In this document: in pieces, positions 1 through 8,416 of the stretch | Position numbering within the stretch: the stretch's first letter is position 1 | Layout of the letters: each line of letters starts with the position of its first letter | Assembly (NCBI GenBank): GCA_965208965.1 | Contig: OZ242384.1 | Location: 2,604,001 to 2,668,000 of the forward strand | Source: Bin5 sp965208965 | Lineage (GTDB): Bacteria; Chloroflexota; Anaerolineae; Caldilineales; Caldilineaceae | Reading direction: 5' to 3' | DNA length: 64,000 bases | Position numbers and translations under genes: made by a program | The notes under the pieces: model-generated | Told to the model about the DNA's origin: nothing | The model's input: only the letters and a program-made list of their open reading frames with translations | Database searches by the model: none

Positions 1-2
1 AT

Positions 3-44
3 CTCAACACCATGAAATTCGAAGGCGAATCCGTACTCGGTTGA
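3..44 (+). CDS. C-terminal end of an unidentified upstream protein (partial)
   Basis: An open frame runs in from the window edge and ends at a TGA at 42-44, encoding LNTMKFEGESVLG. It lies 76 bases before the next gene on the same strand, so it is plausibly the tail of the preceding gene of the same operon. Thirteen residues are too few to name a family. Confidence 0.3.
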   Translation, partial: LNTMKFEGESVLG

Positions 45-120
45 AGGGAATGCCTCCCTCCAGGTTCGACGTCATCTGTTTTGTGTCTCAACTCTCCTCT
101 TACGTCACAGGAGCCGGTTC

Positions 121-1326
121 ATGTCCGAAATCAACATCCCTGCCATCCAGTCCGCCGTCCACAAGCACAGCGACGACATCATCACCTTCCTCCGTGAGAT
201 CTGCGCCATCCCCTCCATCGATTCACAGATCGGCCCCGTAGGTGAACGCGTCCAGTCCGAACTTCGCAAACTGGGCTTCGACGAAGTCTGGTTCGACTCC
301 ATGGGTAACACCGTCGGCAGAATCGGCAACGGCGACCGCATCCTCGTCTACGACAGCCACATCGACACCGTCGGCATCGGCGCCGCAGACGAATGGGAGT
401 GGGACCCGTTCGAGGGTAAAGTTGAGGACGGCATCTTCTACGCCCGCGGCGCCTGCGACGAAAAGGGCAGCACGCCCGGCATGATCTACGGTCTGGCCAT
501 CGCCCGCAGCCTGGGCCTGCTCGAAGGCTGGACCTCCTACTACTTCGGCAATATGGAGGAGTGGTGCGATGGCATCGCCCCCCACGCCTTCGTCGAACAC
601 GAAGGCATCCGCCCCGACTTCGTCGTCATCGGCGAACCCACCAAAATGCAGATCTATCGCGGCCACAAGGGGCGCGTCGAGCTGAAAGCTGTCGCTAAAG
701 GCAAGAGCGCCCACGCCGCCAGCAATCATCTCGGCGACAACGCCATCTACAAGGCCCTCCCCCTGGTCGAAGGCATCAGCCGCCTCGAACCGCACCTGGG
801 CGACCACCCCTTCCTGGGCCCCGGCAAAATCACCGCCACCGACATCGAAGTCGAAACGCCCAGCCTCAACGCCGTCCCCAACCAATGCACAGTCTACATC
901 GACCGCCGCGTCACCTTCGGCGAAGATCTCGACGCCGTCATCGAGCAGGTGCGCGCCCTGATCCCCCAGGCCAATCAACAGGCCGGAGACGTGACCCTGG
1001 AAATGCTCTACTACGACGATCCCAGCTACACCGGCTTCGTCTTCCCCGTCGAAAAATACTTTCCCGCCTGGGCGCTCGAAGAAGATGAACCGCTCGTGCA
1101 GGCAGGGCAAGAGACCCGCAAACGCATCGGCCTGCCCGACGCGCCCACAGGCAAGTGGGACTTCAGCACCAACGGCATCTACTGGCGCGGCAAAGCCGGA
1201 ATTCCCAGTATCGGTTTCGCCCCAGGCGACGAGGTGACCGCGCATACCGTCCTCGACAGTGTCCCCTTGACCGACGTCGTCAAATCCACGGAGTTTTACG
1301 CACTGCTGCCGGCTATGATCAAGTAA
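121..1326 (+). CDS. ygeY: YgeY-like M20-family peptidase/deacylase
   Basis: This 401-residue protein belongs to the M20/ArgE/DapE di-zinc amidohydrolases. The metal ligands are visible in order: His80-x-Asp82 (SHIDTV), Asp113 (ACDEKG), the Glu146-Glu147 pair (EEW), Glu172 in IGEPT, and a C-terminal His near 375 (AHTVLD). The stretches GEPT, RGHKGRVE and KGKSAHA resemble the YgeY subgroup, which is linked genomically to selenium-dependent purine or diaminopropionate metabolism. The true substrate is not known. The ATG start has AGGAG about 9 bases upstream. No selenium genes are visible, so the link to that pathway comes from family knowledge only. A stem-loop follows the gene. Confidence 0.85.
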   Translation: MSEINIPAIQSAVHKHSDDIITFLREICAIPSIDSQIGPVGERVQSELRKLGFDEVWFDSMGNTVGRIGNGDRILVYDSHIDTVGIGAADEWEWDPFEGKVEDGIFYARGACDEKGSTPGMIYGLAIARSLGLLEGWTSYYFGNMEEWCDGIAPHAFVEHEGIRPDFVVIGEPTKMQIYRGHKGRVELKAVAKGKSAHAASNHLGDNAIYKALPLVEGISRLEPHLGDHPFLGPGKITATDIEVETPSLNAVPNQCTVYIDRRVTFGEDLDAVIEQVRALIPQANQQAGDVTLEMLYYDDPSYTGFVFPVEKYFPAWALEEDEPLVQAGQETRKRIGLPDAPTGKWDFSTNGIYWRGKAGIPSIGFAPGDEVTAHTVLDSVPLTDVVKSTEFYALLPAMIK

Positions 1327-1433
1327 ATTCCACCCTCCGTGTGCTGCGTTCTCCACGACGCTGACCAGCTGGCCGCAACCGAAAAACTGAATTGGACGAA
1401 AACTGAACAATTGGCGACAATAAGGTGTCTTAT

Positions 1434-1461
1434 AGGTGCCCTCCTCGCACGGAGGGCGCCT
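1434..1461 (+). terminator. Stem-loop after the M20 peptidase gene
   Basis: AGGTGCCCTCC (1434-1444) pairs with GGAGGGCGCCT (1451-1461) through 11 positions including one G-U, with a 6-base loop. It lies between the peptidase stop (1326) and yggS. There is no strong U-tract, so it may be a weak terminator or an mRNA-stabilising hairpin. A TTGACA at 1476-1481 just after it could be the -35 of a yggS promoter, but no well-spaced -10 is seen. Confidence 0.45.
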
Positions 1462-1528
1462 ATTCGGTATTCTGCTTGACAGCGAAGTAGTCGTGCATTC
1501 TCTGATACGCCGTCTGTGATGACTCGCC

Positions 1529-2278
1529 ATGACGATTGCTGACAACCTGCTCCACGTACGTGCACGCATGGCGAAGGCCGCGCAGCGCGCGCAGCGCTCC
1601 CCCGACGAAATCACGCTCGTCGCGGTCAGCAAAACAAAACCGTTGGCGCTGATCGCGGAAACCGCCGCCGCCGGTCAGGTCGACTTCGGTGAAAATCGGG
1701 TGGAAGAACTCTGGGAAAAGGCCGAAGCTGCGGCTGCAGCCGGACTGAACCCAATCCGCTGGCACGCAATCGGTACCATCCAGAGCCGCAAAGCGAAACT
1801 TGCGCTGGGACCGCCGCCTGCCGCCGACCAGCCTGGCAGCGGCGCAATCTGCCTGATCCATGCAGTCGACAGGCCAAAAATCGCCCAGCGCCTCAGCCGT
1901 CTGGCCGCCGAAAACGACCGCCCCCTCGACGTCCTGCTCGAAGTCAACGTCAGCGGCGAAGCCACCAAACACGGCTTCTCTCCTGCCAGTCTGGTCGACG
2001 CGCTGCCCGCACTGCTGGACCTGCCCGCACTGCGTTTCTGCGGGCTGATGACAATGGCCCCGTATGTGGACGATGCCGAGGAGGTAAGGCCTCTTTTCCG
2101 CCAATTGCGCTGCCTGCTTCAGGAGCTGCAGCACACATTCCCGCCCGCTCAGTTTCCCCAGGCCACCTGGCAGCATCTGTCTATGGGCATGACCAGCGAC
2201 TTCGAAGTCGCCATCGAGGAGGGAGCCACCATCGTGCGTGTCGGTACCGCGATCTTCGGCCACAGGGAGTACGAATGA
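1529..2278 (+). CDS. yggS: YggS family pyridoxal-phosphate homeostasis protein
   Basis: This 249-residue protein has the single-domain alanine-racemase N-terminal fold that binds PLP without a known catalytic activity and buffers PLP levels in the cytosol. The PLP-binding lysine is Lys35 in VAVSKTKP. FGENRVEEL, WHAIGTIQSRK (the family usually has WHFIGxLQxNK) and the C-terminal SMGMTSDFEVAIEEGATIVRVG are characteristic. Its stop overlaps the start of proC (ATGA at 2275-2278), so the two are translationally coupled. The yggS-proC-yggT order is a widespread bacterial arrangement. Confidence 0.93.
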   Translation: MTIADNLLHVRARMAKAAQRAQRSPDEITLVAVSKTKPLALIAETAAAGQVDFGENRVEELWEKAEAAAAAGLNPIRWHAIGTIQSRKAKLALGPPPAADQPGSGAICLIHAVDRPKIAQRLSRLAAENDRPLDVLLEVNVSGEATKHGFSPASLVDALPALLDLPALRFCGLMTMAPYVDDAEEVRPLFRQLRCLLQELQHTFPPAQFPQATWQHLSMGMTSDFEVAIEEGATIVRVGTAIFGHREYE

Positions 2279-3105
2279 ATCAGCTTCAAGGAAAAACGAC
2301 CTTTATCGGCGGCGGCGCCATGGGAGAGGCCATAATCGGCTCACTCATCAGTAACAAGCTGCTTAGCCCATCCCGCATCTGCGTTTCCGAGCCCGTGCCC
2401 GCCCGCCGCGAATTTCTGAACACCGCCTACGGCGTGACGACCGAGACCGACAACGCCCAGGCCGCAAACCGCGCCTCCTTCGTCGTCCTGGCCGTAAAGC
2501 CCCAGGTGCTTGGCCTGGTTTTGGCAGACCTGCGTGGAAACCTGTCGCAGGATACACTCGTAGTCAGTATCATGGCAGGTGTGCGTATCCAAACACTCCA
2601 ATCCGGTCTCGGCCACGACAAGATTGTCCGCTCCATGCCCAACACGCCGGCGCAGGTGGGCAAGGGCATGACCGTATGGACCGACACAGCCGCCGTTAAC
2701 GAGGCCGACCGCGCCGCCGCCCAGGCCATCCTTGAGGCCATGGGCGAGGCCATCTACGTCGCCGAGGAACATTACCTCGATATGGCCACCGGCTTGAGCG
2801 GCTCCGGGCCCGGCTTCGTCTATCTCCTGCTCGAGGCTCTCATCGATGCGGGAGTGCATATCGGCTTCAGCCGCGATCAGTCCCAACTGATGGTGTTGCA
2901 GACGGTAGCGGGCAGCGTCGAGCTGATGCGTCAGAGCGGTCTCCATCCCGCAGATCTGCGCAACCGCGTGACCAGCCCCGCTGGCACAACCGCCGCCGGT
3001 AACCTCGTACTGGAGCGCGCCGGCGTACGATCCGCACTCATCGATGCAGTCGATTCAGCCTACCGCCGCAGCAAGGAACTGGGCGGTGACGATAGTGACG
3101 CTTAA
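2275..3105 (+). CDS. proC: Pyrroline-5-carboxylate reductase
   Basis: This 276-residue enzyme reduces 1-pyrroline-5-carboxylate to L-proline with NAD(P)H, the last step of proline synthesis. The N-terminal Rossmann motif is IGGGAMGEAI (from about residue 11). AVKPQVL and RSMPNTPAQVGKGMT lie in the middle. The helical C-terminal domain carries the family signature GLSGSGPGFVYLLLEAL and the RNRVTSPAGTTAAG stretch near residue 233. Length is normal for the family. The ATG overlaps the yggS stop by four bases. Confidence 0.95.
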   Translation: MNQLQGKTTFIGGGAMGEAIIGSLISNKLLSPSRICVSEPVPARREFLNTAYGVTTETDNAQAANRASFVVLAVKPQVLGLVLADLRGNLSQDTLVVSIMAGVRIQTLQSGLGHDKIVRSMPNTPAQVGKGMTVWTDTAAVNEADRAAAQAILEAMGEAIYVAEEHYLDMATGLSGSGPGFVYLLLEALIDAGVHIGFSRDQSQLMVLQTVAGSVELMRQSGLHPADLRNRVTSPAGTTAAGNLVLERAGVRSALIDAVDSAYRRSKELGGDDSDA

Positions 3106-3177
3106 TTGTCGGCACAGGTACCGCCCGCTGGACGCAGATGAAACCTACGTATCGTCCTAATAACGTAAGGAGTTGTC

Positions 3178-3429
3178 GTGATTTTCTTGCTCTTGGCCCG
3201 TGTGCTCCAGATCTACACCTTCGTTCTCCTGATCCGTATTCTGATCACCTGGATCCCCAACCTGGACCCCTATCACCCCATCGTGCAGCTTCTGTTTCAG
3301 GTAACGGAACCGGTGCTCGAACCCGCCCGCAAGCTCATCCCGCCTATCGGCATGATCGACATCTCCCCGATTGTCGTCTTCATAGTGTTGGGTATCTTGC
3401 AGGATCTGCTGATGCAACTCGCCTACTAG
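3178..3429 (+). CDS. yggT: YggT family integral membrane protein
   Basis: This 83-residue protein starts with GTG, 5 bases after AAGGAG. It has two hydrophobic segments (about residues 2-20 and 57-77) around a conserved polar stretch with ITWIPNLDPYHPI and TEPVLEPARKLIPPI, typical of the YggT/Ycf19 family. The family affects membrane or division-linked processes, but no biochemical role is established. It is the third member of the yggS-proC-yggT cluster. Confidence 0.85.
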   Translation: MIFLLLARVLQIYTFVLLIRILITWIPNLDPYHPIVQLLFQVTEPVLEPARKLIPPIGMIDISPIVVFIVLGILQDLLMQLAY

Positions 3430-3524
3430 CAGTCTGCGCTAGTCTGCTTGCCTATCTCCCATGAGATACGGGCTGAACGTGAAATCGTCACGTCCCGCAA
3501 TTGCCATTTCCAAGAGGAATCAAT

Positions 3525-4949
3525 GTGTCTGAGAGTCTGAAAGAAAGAGCTGCCGGTCGCTGGCGGCCTCGCGCGGCGTCCGGCGCCAGCGTGTTTATCG
3601 TATTCCTCATCCTCGCCTTCTCCCTCAGCGCCTGCAACATCCGCAATCCCTTCGCTCCGAGACCCGAGCCGGCTGATGTCGAAACGGCCGGGCAGCCGGA
3701 AGAAGGCAGTCCTCTGGCCCGCCTTGTCGATCGTGCCAAAGAGGATCTGGTACAGACAGCCGGCGCCGATACAGACGCTATCACTCTCGTCAGTACCGAG
3801 GAAGTGGAATGGGGAGACACCAGCCTAGGCTGTCCCCATCCGGATGAAATGTACGCGCAGATGATCACCCCCGGCTTCTTTATCGTTCTGGAATCCGGCG
3901 GCAACACCTACGACTACCACACCGGCGCCGACCCCGAAGGACCGCTCGTACAATGTACTGAAGACGGAACGCCCGCAGGCGCAGCTCTTTCCCTCCCGGA
4001 AGAATCCGAAGAACTGGTTCAGGTGGAAATCGAGGACGCCCTGCCCCGCCTCATCGAACGCGCCACAGAGGACCTCATACAGGCGTCCGGCGCCGCCTCC
4101 GACGAGATCACCGTCGTCAGCACCGAAGAGGTGGAGTGGAGCGACACCGGTCTCGGCTGTCAGGAGCCGAACAAAATGTACGCTCAGGTCATCACCCCGG
4201 GCTACAAGATCGTCCTCGAATCCGGCGGCAACACCTATGACTATCACACCGGCGCCGACCCCGATGGGCCGCTCGTGCAGTGCACCGAAGACGGGACGCC
4301 CGCGAGCGCGGCTATCGCCCTCCCGGCGGAACCGGTAGGAGTGACCCTTATGGACGACGATGCGATGACCCTTCTGATCGAGCGGGCCAAAGAAGATCTC
4401 GTGCAGGCCACAGGCGCCGAGTCCGGCGCCATCACCGTTCTCAGCACCGAAGAAGTGGAGTGGAGCGACTCCAGCCTCGGCTGCCCGGACCCGGACACAA
4501 TGTACGCCCAAGTCATCACACCGGGCTACAAGATCGTCCTCGAATCCGGCGGCAACATATTCATCTATCACACCGCGACCGACCCCGAAGGACCACTGGT
4601 GCAGTGCACCGAAGACGGCACGCCCGCTGCTGTGGCGATGGTCGAAATCGCGGCGCCGCAACTGGTCGTCGAAGACCCCCTCTCCCGCCTCGTCGAGCGC
4701 GCTACCGAGGACCTCATGCAGGCCACCAGCGCCGAATCCGATGAGATCACCGTCGTCAGCACCGAAGAGGTCGAGTGGAGCGACACCAGCCTCGGCTGCC
4801 CCGAGCCGGACGGGATGTACGCCCAGGTGATCACGCCAGGCTACAAGATCGTCCTGGAAACCGGCGGTGAAACCTTCGACTATCACAGCAGCACCGACCC
4901 AGAGGGCCCGCTCGTACACTGCACCCTTGAGGCCGATAGCGAAGAATAA
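3525..4949 (+). CDS. Lipoprotein with four tandem ~80-residue repeats
   Basis: About 474 residues. I prefer the GTG at 3525 (AGAGG 7-8 bases upstream) to the in-frame TTG at 3501. The N-terminus is basic, then hydrophobic, and ends in the lipobox LSAC (Cys37), predicting a lipid-anchored surface protein. Four copies of one domain follow with a period near 110 residues. Each copy contains a helix-like RATEDLxQA stretch, STEEVEW, a [TS]SLGC-type turn, MYAQVITPGYKIVLE[ST]GG, a [DI]YH element and GPLV[QH]C. Two cysteines recur in every copy and could form a disulfide. Linkers are acidic and Ala/Pro-rich. I recognise the single domain as one that recurs in Chloroflexota and cyanobacterial secreted proteins, but I know no function. 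It could be a binding or inhibitor module. Confidence 0.75.
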   Translation: MSESLKERAAGRWRPRAASGASVFIVFLILAFSLSACNIRNPFAPRPEPADVETAGQPEEGSPLARLVDRAKEDLVQTAGADTDAITLVSTEEVEWGDTSLGCPHPDEMYAQMITPGFFIVLESGGNTYDYHTGADPEGPLVQCTEDGTPAGAALSLPEESEELVQVEIEDALPRLIERATEDLIQASGAASDEITVVSTEEVEWSDTGLGCQEPNKMYAQVITPGYKIVLESGGNTYDYHTGADPDGPLVQCTEDGTPASAAIALPAEPVGVTLMDDDAMTLLIERAKEDLVQATGAESGAITVLSTEEVEWSDSSLGCPDPDTMYAQVITPGYKIVLESGGNIFIYHTATDPEGPLVQCTEDGTPAAVAMVEIAAPQLVVEDPLSRLVERATEDLMQATSAESDEITVVSTEEVEWSDTSLGCPEPDGMYAQVITPGYKIVLETGGETFDYHSSTDPEGPLVHCTLEADSEE

Positions 4950-4966
4950 CCAGTTCGTTCAAGCCA

Positions 4967-5347
4967 ATGAACGCGATCAGAAATCCGGATCAGTTCGACG
5001 AGCTGGTCCTCAGCGCCATAGAAGACCTGCCCGAAATCTTTCTTGAATGCCTCGAAAACGTCGCCATCGTTGTCGAGGAATGGCCCGATCGCGCCACCCT
5101 CCAGTCCGTTGACCTGAATCACCGCAGCGAACTCTTGGGACTCTACCAGGGCATCCCCCAGACCGATCGAACACACGGCTACAACTTGGTCATGCCCGAC
5201 AAGATCACCATCTATCGCCGCCCAATCCTCATGCGCTGCAGCACCGAGCCCGAAGTCCACGACCTTGTCCAAAGAGTCGTCCGCCACGAAATCGCCCACC
5301 ACTTCGGCATCGACGACGACCGCCTCGTCGAAATCGGCGCCTACTGA
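4967..5347 (+). CDS. Small zincin-type metallopeptidase family protein
   Basis: This 126-residue protein ends with the zinc motif HEIAHHFGIDD, with His107, Glu108 and His111 as likely zinc and catalytic residues and the GxxD of the extended HExxHxxGxxD motif. The N-terminal part (FDELVLSAIEDLPEIFLECLENVAIVVEE) matches the minimal 'metallopeptidase family' group (COG3824-like), usually 110-130 residues and cytosolic, with no established substrate. It starts 17 bases after the repeat lipoprotein, so the two may be co-transcribed. Confidence 0.85.
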   Translation: MNAIRNPDQFDELVLSAIEDLPEIFLECLENVAIVVEEWPDRATLQSVDLNHRSELLGLYQGIPQTDRTHGYNLVMPDKITIYRRPILMRCSTEPEVHDLVQRVVRHEIAHHFGIDDDRLVEIGAY

Positions 5348-5729
5348 CCCCTCCGAACTGACCCGATCGGCGCTGGCCGCTGTGGACACGTGTTACTCTC
5401 CTGAACACTGCCCGTCGACACACCCAATTTTTTAGTGCATTGGCAACCCTCGCCGCCTATGCTAAGATGACTTCTATATGTCGTATTGTTTTTTCCCGCG
5501 CCACTCTCTGAACAGGCGCATTGGGAACGCATCACGGTTCCTCGCCAACCCAAACGGGCGCCTCTGACATATCCTCGTCGAGCCCAAGACGGCAGAAGCC
5601 CCGAATTCGCGACACACGACCTGCCGACTTTGGGCCGTACGCACATGTTGTACCCCGGGCGCCTCACAATTTCTGGTCTGCAGCTCCCGCGAGCACGCTG
5701 ACTGCCAGCCACTGTTGTTCAGGTGTCAA
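5348..5729. other. Intergenic region before ABC importer 1
   Basis: About 380 bases with no convincing gene. The small frames here lack codon structure and homology. It holds the promoter candidate at 5440-5468 and a T-rich run around 5489-5495. The remainder to 5729 is unassigned 5' leader. Confidence 0.5.
5440..5468 (+). promoter_or_regulatory. Sigma70-type promoter candidate for ABC importer 1
   Basis: TTGGCA (5440-5445) and TAAGAT (5463-5468) are separated by 17 bases, close to the TTGACA/TATAAT consensus. It would give a leader of about 250 bases before the permease at 5730. Confidence 0.5.
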
Positions 5730-6608
5730 ATGGTCGCTTCCCGCAGTTTCCGGTTCCGCCTTGAGTCAATCCTGATCTACCTGGGCCTCGGTATCTTCGC
5801 CTTCATCGCCGTGACGCCCTTTCTCCACACCATCGCCCGCTCCTTCAGCGCCGAAGCCCCCATCCTCCGCGGTGAAGTCTATGTCTGGCCGGTCGGTTTC
5901 TCCTTCGACGCCTACGAGCGCCTCGTCATCGGCGGCACCTTCTGGCTCGCCTACCGCAACTCCTTCATCATTACTACCTCCGCGACCCTCGTGCAGATGC
6001 TCATGACCATTCTCTGCGCCTATCCGCTCTCGCGCACCTACCTGCCGGGCCGCAATTTCTTCATGACTCTGATCGTCTTCCAAATGATCTTCCCTCCCAG
6101 CCTTATCCCGTTCTATCTGACCGTAAAAGAAGTCGGCCTCATCGACAGCTGGGGCTCTCTCATCTGGCCCTACGCCATCAACACCTTCAACATGATCGTG
6201 CTGAAAAGCTATTTTCAGGCGCTGCCCAGGGAACTGGAAGAGTCCGCAATCATCGACGGAGCCAACGATTTCAGGGTCCTCATCCATATCATGCTCCCCC
6301 TTTCCGTCCCTGTGCTACTGACCTTGACCCTGTTCTACGTCGTCGCCAACTGGAACCTCTTCCTGCCCGCCATCTTCTTTATCAACGACGGCAACAAGCA
6401 GCCGCTCCAGGTGATCCTGCGCGACATGATCTGGTCCATGCAGCTCGCCACCCAGACCGCCAGCGCCGACGATTTCGAAAGGCTGGCCGGCATGGAAGCC
6501 CTCAAGGCCTCCAGCGTCATCATCGCCGCGATCCCAATGTTGATCGCCTATCCGTTCTTTCAGCGTTACTTTATTAAAGGCATCCTCCTGGGAGCAATCA
6601 AAGGGTAA
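5730..6608 (+). CDS. Carbohydrate ABC transporter permease (MalG/LplC type)
   Basis: About 292 residues. The ATG at 5730 has AGGTG just upstream and fits the family N-terminus better than the in-frame TTG at 5715. Six membrane segments are apparent, beginning at LIYLGLGIFAFIAVTPFL. The EAA loop that contacts the ATPase reads ELEESAIIDGANDFRVL and is followed by IMLPLSVPVL. The C-terminus ends FIKGILLGAIKG, as in LplC. It forms importer 1 with the binding protein at 6741 and the permease at 8417. No ATPase gene is present, so a shared MsmX/UgpC-type ATPase is likely encoded elsewhere. Confidence 0.9.
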   Translation: MVASRSFRFRLESILIYLGLGIFAFIAVTPFLHTIARSFSAEAPILRGEVYVWPVGFSFDAYERLVIGGTFWLAYRNSFIITTSATLVQMLMTILCAYPLSRTYLPGRNFFMTLIVFQMIFPPSLIPFYLTVKEVGLIDSWGSLIWPYAINTFNMIVLKSYFQALPRELEESAIIDGANDFRVLIHIMLPLSVPVLLTLTLFYVVANWNLFLPAIFFINDGNKQPLQVILRDMIWSMQLATQTASADDFERLAGMEALKASSVIIAAIPMLIAYPFFQRYFIKGILLGAIKG

Positions 6609-6740
6609 CAGTCGTAGAAATCCGGGTTGCCTCCAACCTTCCTTGAACCGTGATTGAAGGATATGTCCGATGCATTTGACGTGAAGCGATTTTCATCTCT
6701 GGTATGATCAAAGTTCAGTTTCCACAGGAGGGAATCAAAC

Positions 6741-8345
6741 ATGTCCGTACAGTCAAAGTTTACCCGCCGCCAGGCCCTCAAGTTGATGGGAGTCGGCACC
6801 TTCAGCGCCTACCTCGCCGCCTGCGCCGCTCCCGCCGCCCCGTCCGACATGGCCGACTCGGATATGCCCGCCGGCGAGAAAAAGAAAATCTCTATCTCCC
6901 ACATCGGCGGCGGCAGTATGGAGGCCTCGGAGAAGTCGCACCGTATGAAGCTGCTGCGCTCCAGCTTCCCCGACATCGAATTCGAAAACCGCTGGGTCAG
7001 CTACGCGGCCTACCTGGACAAGATTCCCGTCCAGATCGCAAGCGGCGACCTCGCCGATCTCCAGTTCTGCAACGCCTTCAACGACATCCCGCTGATGATG
7101 GAGAACCAGATCATCATAGAGACTGGGCCGCTCCTGGAACAATTCGGCAAGAACATACTCGCCGTCACCCCGGAACCGGCCTGGGCCTCCACCATCTACG
7201 ACGGCAAACAATACGCCGTCACCCACAACGTCTACGACCTCAACAACATGTGTGCCCACTACCGGGCCGATTGGCTGGATAAGCTCGGCTTGGGAATCCC
7301 CCAGACAATCGACGAATATGGCGAGGTCATGCGCGCCTTTTCTCACGGCGACCCCGACGGCAATGGCCAGGACGACACCTACGGCCGCCTGCTCTACAAT
7401 TCCGTCCGCTTCGACGACGACTTCTTCCATGCCTTTGGCGTGGCCGTTGGCCACCATCTCAACGGCTTCTGGCGCGATCGCGACGGTCGGCTGGAGCTCG
7501 ACTGGGTTCAGCCGGGCATGAAGGACGCGCTCGCCTGGATGAGCTCCGTCTGGGCTGACGGCGGCTTCCATCCCGATTCAATCAGCATTCCCTTGGGTCA
7601 AAAGGATAACGCCTTCCATGCCGGGATTGCCGGTAACGTGTACTCGGGGTGGCCCAGTATAGATTTCGCCCAGAACAAGATCAGGGCCGTCGCCCCCGAC
7701 GCTGTGGTCATGGCAGGTCCAGCCCCCGAAGGTCCCGGCGGCAGCGGCTACACCGGCGAAGGTTGGCCCTGGACATTCGTCATTCCCATCACAGCCCAGT
7801 GGCCCGAAGACTGCGTGAGCGTCATCGACTGGTTCTTTACACCGGAAATCGCTTCCCAGATCCTGTGCGAAGGTGTACTCGGCGTCACCAATAAAGGACT
7901 CAACGAGAACGGTTGGTGTGTCGAGTATACCCCCGAAGAAAAGGCCGCCATGGGCGATGAGTGGACCCAAAAGCAGAATGAAGTTCAGGACATCAACGTC
8001 TTCTGGGGCCTCTGGTTGACTATCGGGACATTGGGAGGGACGCAGCCCTTCCCCACCTTCCCACCCGACATGAAGAAGCATTTCGACGACATGCTCGCCG
8101 CCAAGTATTCGGAAAACGCACTGGCAGGCAGGGACATTTCGCAGGAATATCGCAGACTCACTGCCAAGGCGCGTCCTGTCTCCTCGGAAAAGGAGTTCTG
8201 GCCCACCCTGCAGACCCGCTTCGGCGAGTTCATCTCGCAGGCGGTGGCTGGCACCATCGATATCGATCAGGGCTGGTCGGAGTGGCTCGACTTCTTCGAA
8301 AAGAATGGTGGGCCTCTGCTGACTGAGCAGGTCAACGAGATCTAG
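6741..8345 (+). CDS. Extracellular solute-binding protein, Tat lipoprotein (importer 1)
   Basis: This 534-residue protein has the twin-arginine stretch TRRQAL, a hydrophobic core and the lipobox LAAC, so it should be exported folded by Tat and lipid-anchored. The rest is a family-1 / LipO-type sugar-binding fold of about the length of LplA. Recognisable parts are YDGKQYAVTHNVYDLNNM, WLDKLGLGIPQTIDEY and the aspartate-rich DPDGNGQDDTYG, which could bind calcium. AGGAGG lies about 9 bases before the ATG. A perfect 12-bp stem-loop separates it from the downstream permease gene. Confidence 0.9.
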   Translation: MSVQSKFTRRQALKLMGVGTFSAYLAACAAPAAPSDMADSDMPAGEKKKISISHIGGGSMEASEKSHRMKLLRSSFPDIEFENRWVSYAAYLDKIPVQIASGDLADLQFCNAFNDIPLMMENQIIIETGPLLEQFGKNILAVTPEPAWASTIYDGKQYAVTHNVYDLNNMCAHYRADWLDKLGLGIPQTIDEYGEVMRAFSHGDPDGNGQDDTYGRLLYNSVRFDDDFFHAFGVAVGHHLNGFWRDRDGRLELDWVQPGMKDALAWMSSVWADGGFHPDSISIPLGQKDNAFHAGIAGNVYSGWPSIDFAQNKIRAVAPDAVVMAGPAPEGPGGSGYTGEGWPWTFVIPITAQWPEDCVSVIDWFFTPEIASQILCEGVLGVTNKGLNENGWCVEYTPEEKAAMGDEWTQKQNEVQDINVFWGLWLTIGTLGGTQPFPTFPPDMKKHFDDMLAAKYSENALAGRDISQEYRRLTAKARPVSSEKEFWPTLQTRFGEFISQAVAGTIDIDQGWSEWLDFFEKNGGPLLTEQVNEI

Positions 8346-8356
8346 CAGTCAAACAA

Positions 8357-8398
8357 CAGTGGTAGGAGGCCGGGGTAGCACTTGGGCTCCTACCACTG
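8357..8398 (+). terminator. Stem-loop between binding-protein and permease genes (importer 1)
   Basis: CAGTGGTAGGAG (8357-8368) is perfectly complementary to CTCCTACCACTG (8387-8398), with an 18-base loop. It starts 12 bases after the binding-protein stop and ends 18 bases before the permease start, with no U-tract. This fits a partial terminator or 3'-end stabiliser that keeps the binding protein in excess over the permease. Confidence 0.6.
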
Positions 8399-8416
8399 CC
8401 AGTTGAGGATGGAAAA

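Noticed and set aside
223..1632. 469-residue open frame on the minus strand
   Set aside because: It is antisense to the M20 peptidase gene and yggS start. It has Gly/Val/Asp-rich composition typical of the complement of GC-rich genes and no motif.
3825..4919. 364-residue open frame on the minus strand with internal repeats
   Set aside because: It is the complement of the four-repeat lipoprotein; the repetition is inherited from the real gene.
6676..6708. Promoter TTGACG to TATGAT before the importer 1 binding protein
   Set aside because: The spacer is 21 bases and no alternative -35 fits at 17; too weak to list, though the TATGAT box alone could be part of a promoter.
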